Origin: Massariosphaeria phaeospora
Lineage: Eukaryota; Ascomycota; Dothideomycetes; Pleosporales
DNA: 64,000 nt
Assembly: GCA_011032825.1 (NCBI GenBank)
Contig: JAADJZ010000035.1
Span: forward strand, 124,001-188,000
Direction: 5' to 3'
The notes under the pieces were generated by a model. It saw only the letters and a program-made list of their open reading frames with translations. It was not told the origin of the DNA and searched no databases. Position numbers and translations under genes: made by a program. This document shows positions 22,824-30,514 of this stretch, one piece after another; positions within the stretch are counted from its first letter, which is position 1, and each line of letters starts with the position of its first letter.

Positions 22824-22921
22824 CGCGTGAACTGCTACAACTTTTTAGAGTTTGCAGCTTGTGCTGTAGATATGTAGTAAAGTAAAGAAAGGAAAGTAAC
22901 AGAATAGACAAGAAGAGGGGC

Positions 22922-22990
22922 TTATATACCCACCTCGCATTTACCCCGAATACACCAAGCAAGGATGATAGTCACTATTACTATTCCCAT
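22922..22990 (-). CDS. Mini-ORF, 22 residues, hydrophobic, stop inside next TATA box
   Basis: Starts MGIVIVTIILAWCIRGK. Its TAA stop is part of the TATATAAG box of the next unit, as at 10449. Confidence 0.25.
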   Translation of the reverse strand: MGIVIVTIILAWCIRGKCEVGI

Positions 22991-23259
22991 TCCCCTCTGC
23001 CTCCACCACTCCTCTCTGCCTCCACAGCGTCCCGCCCCTCGTGCAAACACACAACATCCCCAAACCCCATCCCCCTTTCTAGTCATCCACCCACTACTCG
23101 GTCTTCGCGCACATGGTAGCCTAGGCCGACCGTTTTTTATACACTACACCCCAACCGCTGCTGTGGTAGTGAAGTAAAGGAAAGAAGAAAAGAAGAAAGG
23201 GAGTGAAAAGAGAGGCTTGTATACCCGCCCACTCACCCGCCCACCGAGAACCCTAGCAT

Positions 23260-23316
23260 TCAACCGCACACCCTCCCAGAAACACAGCAAGCAACAATAA
23301 TAGTCACCATCACCAT
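23260..23316 (-). CDS. Mini-ORF, 18 residues, hydrophobic/Cys-rich
   Basis: Encodes MVMVTIIVACCVSGRVCG, at the same unit position as the other hydrophobic peptides (TIIVA versus TIILA in the neighbour at 22990). Confidence 0.25.
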   Translation of the reverse strand: MVMVTIIVACCVSGRVCG

Positions 23317-23530
23317 CACTACTACTACTCCCCTCCCACCCCACCCACCCAACGCCTCTACAAACACACAACATCCCCCTTTCTAGTCAACTACCTACCA
23401 ACTGCTCAATCTCCGCCCACATGGACGGGCACGTCTATACATTTTAGACACCCCACCACAGCCGCTACTGTACCAGTAAAGAAAAGAAGAAAGCAAGAGA
23501 GAAGCGCATTAGAAGAGGGGGCTTATATAC

Positions 23531-24159
23531 CCCAATCCACCCCCACCGGCAAACAAGCAGGCACCCAGCAAAAGACACAATCATCACATCATCACCCGCA
23601 CATGACCAACCCACACCCCCACACCAGCAAACTCCAAAAGAACCAAAATGATTTTAATACGACCTCTCCTTCCGCAAAAGCCATGAAATAATCGAGGCTT
23701 TAACTAAGCTAAAGCGTCGCAGCAGCAGCAGTAGCAGGAAGTAGGCATCCGGCATTCGAAACGCAACCCTCAAGAAGCCAGCCAAGTCAAACCAAGCCAA
23801 ACCAATAATCCTTTTTGTGAGATTCCCCATTTTTCACGCAAAACCCACCTTTCCCACTCCAATTCGGCGTTTGCTTTACTCGCACCAAAAAAAAAAAACG
23901 CCTGTCAAGACTCCAGAAAAAGAGAATCCGAAAGTCAAGTGATAAAAGGAAAGAAAAGAAAGAAAGAAGATCAAAAATTTCAGACGGGGTATATGCGTGC
24001 GTATCCAAGCCAAGCCGAGCCAAAACCGCTGGCCCGACACCCATCAATCAACCGCGCTGAGTGCTTTCCTCGTTTACCAACCACGCGAATCGTATCGAAT
24101 CGTACTGTATTGCGTCGATGCGCGACGATCGACGGCGACGGCGACGATCGACCAACCGA
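23531..24159. other. Gene-free flank after the array
   Basis: C/A-rich, with short purine tracts (poly-A near 23887, AAAGAAAGAAAG near 23950). No gene is visible. It is the 3' side of SPP1. Confidence 0.4.
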
Positions 24160-26574
24160 CTACTGCGCCACCATCTCCACCCACCCATCCCGGTTCCTCT
24201 CCTCCTTGACCCCGCCCGTGATCTCCGTAGCCATCGCGTCCTTGACGCCACGCCTGCGCGCGCGGTCCCGCACCGAGCGCTCCTCCTTCTCGCACTCTTT
24301 GATCCACTCGACAACTTCGAGCTCCTCAAAGCGGGCGTCTTGCAGGTTGCCCTTCTGCCACTGCGGGTGTTTGGGGCAGCGCTTCTTGAGGCACACTGTC
24401 TCCTTCTCTTCGTCGTTGCTGTCGTTGCCGTCGTCGCCGTTGGCCATGGCTGTGTCGGCGCCTTCCACTTCAGCAAGCGAGGCGAGCTGGTCGGGCGTTG
24501 GGGAGAGGGATGAGAATTTAAAGGCGGCGTGGCCGTGCTTGCTACGTCGCCAGGCGAGGAACTCGGCGTCTGACCAGGACAGGCGGGAGTCGTAGCCGCA
24601 GAACTCTTTGTACTTGATCTTCTCGCGCTCGGCAAAGCGAGCGGCTTGTTCGCGTACCAGAGACACAAACTTCTCCCGGTCCTTTAGGACTTCCAGCTTC
24701 TCCTTCAGATGTGATTTCTCCTTGAATAGCGCGTTGAGGCGTTCTTGCTCGGCCGCGGTGAAGGTAAGGTCTTCGACGGGCTCCGACCCTGATGTTCCAT
24801 TGGCGAGGCCGTTGCCAAAAGTCGCCTTCGTGGGCGACGCGGTCTGCGGCGGCGAGAGCACACCGGAACCCAACCGCTTGAACGCCTCTATGTCATTGGT
24901 GGCCTCGACGAGCGCCTTCAAATCTTTCGCTCGCAACACCCCGCCCAGCGGCGTAGGTTCGGCTTCGTCGTCGGATGCATTGCCCAGGTCCTCGCTGTCC
25001 TTAGTGCCCTTCTTCTTCGACTTCTTTCTGGCGCCGTTCAACTGCTTCGCGCCCGCGGTTCGCTGCAGCTGCTCGGCGAAGAACAGCTCCCCGCATTCCC
25101 GCGAGCAGTATTTACTCTCGTCGCCTTTGACCAAGCGTGCGGGCTTCCTGCAGCCGTACCGCCGGCACATGGGCTTCCAGGTTGTCTCTCCCCGGCCGTT
25201 CTCTTTGCAGTTGGGACAGATGAACTTGTCGATCAAGTCTTCGTCAGCCTGGTCCATGTCGACACACGAGCCGTGGAACCAGTCTTCGCAGCCGCCATCG
25301 CACCCAATCATCCACTTGTGGTTGTCCGGCTTCCTGCAGATGCAGTACAGCGAGTTGTCGTCGGACGACTCCGCCTCGTCCTCAGACGCGTGGACTTGGG
25401 ATGAGTGGTCGGGTGCGGGGGATGACCCTGCCACGGGCGTGCCACTGTGGGAGCTCTTCTTGCCGCCTCTGCCAGGGGCTGCCTTCGATGGGCGAGTCGG
25501 GGTGGCCGAGCGTGCACTCGAGTCAGCGTCCGGATCTAGTTTGCGCTTCTTGGGAGCCGGCTTCTTGGTTGTTGCGGTGCCTTTCTTTTTGACGGATGGG
25601 TTTGTTGCAGCAGGCCGCTTCTTGGAGTTTGGCAGCGTAGGAAGCTTCGAGTCGACAGGCGATGGCACGCTCTCGGCAATGCTAGCCCGCCGTTTTACGC
25701 GCAGACCCAGATCGCTCTGCTTTGCAATCTCAATCGCCTTGAGCGTCTCTGCATCCATGCTGTCCGCTGTAGGCGACCTTTGTCGCTCTGGGGCCGGCGC
25801 GGCTGCGGTCGAGGGCGTGGCTTCGCGCGGAGTGGCCGACGGCTCGTTCTTGATGAAGGGCAGCGGAGAGGGCAATTGCGGCTCGGCCTCTGGGGCCAGC
25901 GGGAGGCTTGTAGTGATGGGCTGCGGTGCGACATTGACTGGCTCTGGCTCTGGTTCGGGCGCAGGCTCGGGCTCGCGTATCTGCGTGGTTGTGGGTTCGT
26001 CGCGCACGAAGGCGGGCTCGCGCTGCTGGGTGCCGTCGTGTTCCGACTCGGCAGCGTCGCTGGAGCGCGATGGCGGCGGGACCATCTGCGACTCGTCCCT
26101 ACCGTGCGCTGGCGATGGTACTGCGGCCTGTGGCTCGTCGGTGGGCAGGTCGGTGGCCGCGCTGGCGAGAGCGTGGATGGGTGCCAAGACGGGCGCTGGG
26201 GAAGTGCGGGCTAGCAACGACAGCCGCCGCTTCTGCTCCTCGGGCGAGTTGGAGCCATGGTGATAGTGCTCCAGCGTCGGCGAGTGCGCCGCTTCGATGG
26301 GCGGCTCGGGCTCGACGGGCGTGGCGCCCACGCCAAAGCTGCTCGTCCGCCGGCGCGGCTGGAAGGCGGTGGGCGACGGCAGCTCGCGGGTAGGAGCAGT
26401 ATGAGCATATTGCTGGCCGCTGCCCAGCGTGGCGAGCGTCGTCAGGGCGTCGGCGGCTTCGTACGTCGTCGTCATCGGAGTCGGGGTCGGCGGATATGGC
26501 GCCATGTACTGCTCCTGCGCCGGGGCCTGCGCCGGCGTGGAGTCGTGGTTGAGCAGCGAGTTGATGCTGGCCAT
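24160..26574 (-). CDS. SPP1: PHD-finger protein, Set1/COMPASS subunit Spp1-like
   Basis: A single uninterrupted frame of 804 residues. The first 400 are Pro/Ala/Glu-rich and probably disordered. A PHD finger follows at about 407-458 (YCICRKPDNHKWMIGCD...WFHGSCVD...FICPNC), then a second Cys-rich motif at about 467-497 (CRRYGCRKPARL...YCSRECG) that is diagnostic of Spp1/CXXC1-type proteins. A Lys/Glu-rich coiled coil covers roughly 600-680, ending in a Cys-His-rich tail. Known role: Spp1 binds H3K4me2/3 through the PHD and supports H3K4 methylation by the Set1 complex in the nucleus. The start MASINSLLNHD was chosen as the first ATG after in-frame stops. An intron near the 5' end cannot be excluded. 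Confidence 0.88.
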   Translation of the reverse strand: MASINSLLNHDSTPAQAPAQEQYMAPYPPTPTPMTTTYEAADALTTLATLGSGQQYAHTAPTRELPSPTAFQPRRRTSSFGVGATPVEPEPPIEAAHSPTLEHYHHGSNSPEEQKRRLSLLARTSPAPVLAPIHALASAATDLPTDEPQAAVPSPAHGRDESQMVPPPSRSSDAAESEHDGTQQREPAFVRDEPTTTQIREPEPAPEPEPEPVNVAPQPITTSLPLAPEAEPQLPSPLPFIKNEPSATPREATPSTAAAPAPERQRSPTADSMDAETLKAIEIAKQSDLGLRVKRRASIAESVPSPVDSKLPTLPNSKKRPAATNPSVKKKGTATTKKPAPKKRKLDPDADSSARSATPTRPSKAAPGRGGKKSSHSGTPVAGSSPAPDHSSQVHASEDEAESSDDNSLYCICRKPDNHKWMIGCDGGCEDWFHGSCVDMDQADEDLIDKFICPNCKENGRGETTWKPMCRRYGCRKPARLVKGDESKYCSRECGELFFAEQLQRTAGAKQLNGARKKSKKKGTKDSEDLGNASDDEAEPTPLGGVLRAKDLKALVEATNDIEAFKRLGSGVLSPPQTASPTKATFGNGLANGTSGSEPVEDLTFTAAEQERLNALFKEKSHLKEKLEVLKDREKFVSLVREQAARFAEREKIKYKEFCGYDSRLSWSDAEFLAWRRSKHGHAAFKFSSLSPTPDQLASLAEVEGADTAMANGDDGNDSNDEEKETVCLKKRCPKHPQWQKGNLQDARFEELEVVEWIKECEKEERSVRDRARRRGVKDAMATEITGGVKEERNRDGWVEMVAQ

Positions 26575-27173
26575 GGTGGTGCGGGCGGCGGGCGGGTGTC
26601 TACGAGGCGGCGGCGGGCGAGTGCGTGGACATGGTAGAGATGCAGGCGGATGGACGGACTCGAGGCGACGGCGACAGTGGCGAGGGTGAGGGTGAGAGCG
26701 AGAGCGAGAGGCAGGTGAGAGAAGCGAGGAGGTGAAGGTGAGGGAGGCACACGGCGCCCGCAGCTGGCGGTGAAAAGGCGGCGGCCCGTTGGTCTGGAAA
26801 TCTCTCGGGCCCGCTTCCGGGCTGTTGCCGGCTTCGCTTTATTTACGCGTGCTGCTGCCCATAACCACTACCGCAGTCCTTACATACACGGAACCCTGAC
26901 TGTCATCTGCAGCACTATGGACCGCTGAGCAGCGCGACATGTTGCCATTTCAATTCACCCAATGCGCTCCTCGCTGGCTCATCTACGACTACGACGTCGC
27001 CGTTCTGGAGCACATGCGTCATAAATATTACCCGACCTTCGGCGCGTCCGCCACCCGGGTGAGACATTCGGCGCGACCGCCAACACCCGCTTCTTCTCAT
27101 CAGTCAACAATAACTAATTGTCGAGTGCCCGCCAGCTCGTCAGTTGCACACATGTTTATGTAGTATATTGGCG
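26575..27173. other. Intergenic region, SPP1 promoter side
   Basis: No gene is visible. GAGAGCGAGAGCGAGAG-type purine repeats near 26690-26720 lie just upstream of SPP1 and probably belong to its promoter or leader. Confidence 0.4.
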
Positions 27174-28168
27174 TTACTCGTCGTCATCATCATCGTCCCT
27201 CCGTCGCGGCCGGCCTGGCCTCCTCGCAGCTTGCACCGGCGCCGCATCCCCATTGACCGCCTGCGCTTCGCCTCCAATGCCCAAAGTGCGCTCAAGCCGC
27301 TGGTTCAAATCGTCGGTCCCGTCGTCCGTAGACACGGCCCTGACGAGGTTGGCCGCGCCTTCCTCGCCAACCTCGACCTTCCCGCGCGGGCCGACCATGT
27401 AGTCGATCAGCTCCTCACCGGACATGTCGTCCTTGATCTTCACAATATACCCTTCCTTCACCATCCGTGCCAGCAGCTTGTCTTTGCTGTCCACTGGCGT
27501 CGTCTGGTCAGCATTCAGCCGCTTCAAGTAGCGATCTAGCTTCGGTTCTGATAGCGTTCCGCCCGTAAGGTAGATCAGCGAAATGACCAGCGTGTACAGG
27601 CCGACGTAGGCGCTGTTGACATCCGGGTCTGCGTGCGACGACGGCTTGCGGTCCGGGCCGAGAATGTCTGGCGTGCGGTACTGCGGCGGGAGCACTGTCT
27701 GCAGAACCCACATGTTGCTGGATTTGTTCTGTGACTCGGAGCCAGCGGCCGCGCGCTTCTGGCGTATCGTGACCTTCTCGCGGTTTGGCAGCTCCACCAT
27801 CCTCATGCCGAAGATTTCCATGAGCTGGCTGTTCGCAGCGTCAAACACGTGCCGGAATGCGCGTGCGTGGGCTCCGAGCACTTTCTGGTTTACTTCCTGC
27901 CGCTTGATGGGTATGCGCGAGTATTCGCACGCCAAAGCATAGCGCACAAAGCCCTTGGTAAGCTGTGCCAGGCTACCGCTGCCGTTGTCGTGCTCGTCGT
28001 CGTCGTCGTCGTCCATGTCGACATCCTCGTCGGGGGTATCGTCTCGCCGTCGGTTGCGCGGCGTCTGTGTGGGGGTGGCTTCTTCGTCGGCGGGCTGCGG
28101 CAGGGTTAGCCGGCGTCGGGGTGTGCAAGGAAGAGTCTTACCGCCCGTCGTTTCCGTGAGGGAGGCAT
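27174..28168 (-). CDS. NSE3: SMC5/6 complex subunit NSE3 (MAGE domain)
   Basis: Two exons on minus, 28168-28142 and 28094-27174, giving 315 residues. The short first exon encodes MPPSRKRRA. An intron with a clean CTAAC branch point and GCAG acceptor removes a segment that would otherwise be read as a longer, unconvincing N-terminus starting at 28262. After an acidic linker, the MAGE homology domain begins near 60 (GFVRYALACEYSRIPIKRQ, LGAHARAFRHVFDAAN, IFGMRMVELP) and continues through its second winged helix (VISLIYLTGGTLSEPKLDRYL). Known role: Nse3 bridges Nse1 and Nse4, binds DNA, and is needed for SMC5/6 function in DNA repair. The tail is basic then acidic. Its start codon lies 218 bp from the divergent AIM18. 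Confidence 0.9.
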
Positions 28169-28386
28169 GGCGGACAGGCAATTGATGTGAGAGGGCCAGT
28201 CGTCGCAGGCTGTGGGCGGCTCCAGTTGCTGGTGAGGGGGAGACGCGACGCGGATCTATCAACTAGACGGGCTAGTCCACATGGGCCTTAGCGCTCCGAC
28301 ATGAGGAGCTTCACCTTCCCCGGCCCAGCGTCATCGTGGCTGTCCACGTCCATGTCCATGTACCTTTACTTCAGCTACCACCCGTA
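28169..28386. promoter_or_regulatory. Compact divergent promoter, NSE3 / AIM18
   Basis: Only 218 bp separate the two opposed start codons, so both promoters must overlap here. A repeated tgtccacgtccatgtccatg segment lies at about 28341-28360. Confidence 0.5.
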
Positions 28387-29757
28387 ATGTCTGCACGAAT
28401 CGCCTCCCGTCCCGCCGCTCTGCGCTGCCTCAAATCCCCCGTACCGCTGCGCCCGCAGCTCCGCCACCTGTCGCGCCAGGTACCCAGATCCGACGCCGAA
28501 GCTTTCATCCACAAAGGCACCAAGCGCCCGCTCCGGGACGTAGACAATGTCTCCCTCCACCGCACCCAAGCAATGCGATTGGCGGCCCAGAAACGGCGGC
28601 GGAACTGGCTGGCGTTCGGTGCTGCCCTCTCGATGATTGCGCCAATACTGCTGGTCCGCCTGTGGGATCTGCCCCCACCTGCGCAAGAGGAGAATCAAGA
28701 CGAAGCCACAGAAGACCAGGGCAGCAGAGGCATACTGGATCTGATCAGCCCACGGCCGACCAAGACGGACTCCCCGCGCGCAGTCGCAGACCAGTACCAA
28801 GGCAAGAAGGTGGTCGTTGCGGCCGGCGACAAGATCATCGCTGCCCCTCTGTCTGCCGAAAACCCAACCGCGTCGGATGCAGACGCCGTCGAGCTTGTCG
28901 AAACCGGCAGCTCCTACGTGCCCTACTTCCCGCGGACCATCAGCCTCCCGACCCCGTCGACTGGTCCCGAGTCGGTTGCGAGCGAAACAGAGTACACGTT
29001 GCTAGGACTGGGGATTCGCAAAGTCTCCTTCCTCCGGGTGCAGGTCTACGTCGTGGGTCTGTACGTGCGCACAGCGTCGCTCAGCACCCTGCAAAACCAC
29101 CTCATCAACACCGTCAACCCCACTGCATCCGCTCTAATCCCCGGCGAGAAAGACTCCCTCCGAGACTCGCTGCTCCACCCCGTCGACTCCGACAAGATCT
29201 GGGGAGACATTCTGAGTAAAAAAGGGCCAGAGGGCGTCGATCTGGCGCTGCGAGTCGTCCCATGCCGCGGCACCGACTTCAAGCACCTGCAGGACGGGTG
29301 GATGCGGGGCATCGCATCGCGCACCAACGAAGTGCTGCGCAGGCAGAACGACCTCGTCAGGCAAGAAGCCGCCGACCGGAACCAGATCAGGCTGCCCCAA
29401 CCCGTCGAGGTCTCCGAGTTCAGCGACGAGTCGTTCGGGCTCGCCATGAAGGACTTCAAAGGACTGTTCCAAGGCCGCGGCAAAGCCCCCAAGGGCAGCG
29501 TCATCCTCTTGACCAGGAATCGAGACGGCACGCTGGACGCACTATACCAACCGCTCATCAAGACGAACAAAGGGGAGCAGCTGGGCGAGCTGTCGCGGCT
29601 GGGTGGTGTCTGGGACGAGCGTGTGAGCAGGCTGGTATACCTGTTGTATCTCAGTGGGGTTCACCCGAGCTCCGAAGAGGCGCGGAAGAACATCGTCGAG
29701 GGGTGCATTGGCATTGTCGAGCGGCCCGTGGGGACGGTGGAGGGCATGGTGCAGTGA
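28387..29757 (+). CDS. AIM18: Mitochondrial chalcone-isomerase-fold protein AIM18
   Basis: A single exon, 456 residues from the second possible ATG. That start gives a textbook mitochondrial presequence (MSARIASRPAALRCLKS, rich in Arg, no acids). The longer frame from 28336 adds a His-Val repeat and is less likely. A hydrophobic segment near 75-90 (WLAFGAALSMIAPILLV) suggests inner-membrane anchoring. The chalcone-isomerase-like domain follows from about 195 (TLLGLGIRKVSFLRVQVYVVGLYV) to the C-terminus (GSVILLTRNRDGTL, RLVYLLYLSGVHPSSEEARKN). Known: fungal Aim18/Aim46 share this fold and lie in mitochondria; Aim18 has been reported to bind haem, and its biological role is unsettled. Confidence 0.87.
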   Translation: MSARIASRPAALRCLKSPVPLRPQLRHLSRQVPRSDAEAFIHKGTKRPLRDVDNVSLHRTQAMRLAAQKRRRNWLAFGAALSMIAPILLVRLWDLPPPAQEENQDEATEDQGSRGILDLISPRPTKTDSPRAVADQYQGKKVVVAAGDKIIAAPLSAENPTASDADAVELVETGSSYVPYFPRTISLPTPSTGPESVASETEYTLLGLGIRKVSFLRVQVYVVGLYVRTASLSTLQNHLINTVNPTASALIPGEKDSLRDSLLHPVDSDKIWGDILSKKGPEGVDLALRVVPCRGTDFKHLQDGWMRGIASRTNEVLRRQNDLVRQEAADRNQIRLPQPVEVSEFSDESFGLAMKDFKGLFQGRGKAPKGSVILLTRNRDGTLDALYQPLIKTNKGEQLGELSRLGGVWDERVSRLVYLLYLSGVHPSSEEARKNIVEGCIGIVERPVGTVEGMVQ

Positions 29758-30514
29758 AGACGTAGATCAGCGCCATAGGAATGGATGAATGTAACCTCGG
29801 TCTACTCATCCTTATAGGCAGGAATCATGTAGCGTACCCTCTTACGGAAACAGAATCTCTGGAACTAAAGCGATGAATCCGCGCGCCTCTAAAAGGATTA
29901 TCAAACGTAGCAATATAACTATAGGAAGCTACTACAACTATATACACAGCGTGAACTTGATCTTACAAGATGCAAGATGAAATATACGTAATAGATAGGT
30001 GGTGCTCTAGTAAAGCGTTATATCTAGCGTGTTAAGCCTTAGTTCTAGAGACTCTGTTTCTGCAAGAGCGTACTCTATCTACTCGTATCTACTTCTGCCT
30101 CTTCTCTTCTTTTCCTTTCTACATCTATTTTGTAGTTGCAGTTGCAGTTATATTTCTAATACAAGCGTTTGTTCAAAGGTCTTGGAGAGAGGAGTTGGCA
30201 CTTGGAAACAGAACCAACTCTGCTAAAGGAAATTGTAGAAGAGTGTGCAGGTCGTACAAGAACACCAACATGCTACCCGGCCTTGGTAATGCTGATGCTG
30301 ATGCTGATGCCATTTGGTCTGAGCCACAGCTCGCCTCGGCCCACGGATCGGTGACAGGTGTGAGATGCGGGCGCAGCCAAGGTTCCAGCCGGTGCTGCCT
30401 AGCGCAGACCCCCCACCACCACCTCATGTCATATCATATAAACCGCGAGTGCGATTCCTCTTTTTCCCATCCCAACATCCAACAGATTATCAGCCAGGGA
30501 GCTCCATCAACACA
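29758..30514. other. AT-richer intergenic stretch
   Basis: From 29830 to 30170 the sequence is clearly richer in TA steps than its neighbours (TATACAC, TATATCTAG), like a mutated repeat relic. No open frame is supported. The part near 30300 to 30514 is the promoter of the ankyrin gene and holds a CATATCATATAAA stretch near 30430. Confidence 0.35.

Larger units (their letters stand above)
22009..23530 (-). repeat. Tandem array, right block 2: TATA + hairpin + mini-ORF units
   Basis: Five further units of about 230-310 bp on minus. Boxes TATATAAG start on the plus strand at 22431, 22682, 22922 and 23523, with a variant GTATACAAG-like box at 23217. Unit ATGs are at 22322, 22591, 22823, 23114 and 23422, that is 91-109 nt downstream. 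The pyrimidine tract, inverted repeat and TCTAAAA are kept. Peptides start MSATLVFAS, MSAASLATP, MCGEIEQID, MCAKTE (short) and MWAEIEQLV (short). The plus strand becomes strongly C/A-rich here, the mirror of the G/T-rich left end. Confidence 0.8.

Noticed and set aside
10198..23530. CRISPR-like array
   Set aside because: Units are long, degenerate and without short exact repeats and unique spacers; the host is a fungus.
10198..23530. Subtelomeric or centromeric satellite with telomere repeats
   Set aside because: No TTAGGG runs are present, and conserved genes flank both sides. A simple satellite does not explain the fixed box-to-ATG distance, though it remains the main alternative.
24608..26263. 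551-residue plus-strand frame opposite SPP1
   Set aside because: It is a shadow of the GC-rich SPP1 exon; the PHD and Cys motifs are on the minus strand.
28169..28262. Longer N-terminus for NSE3 starting MIDPRRVSP
   Set aside because: It reads through an intron with a good branch point; the spliced MPPSRKRRA start gives the usual acidic linker.
29830..30170. Named transposon remnant
   Set aside because: Only TA-rich composition is visible; no terminal repeats or transposase fragments.
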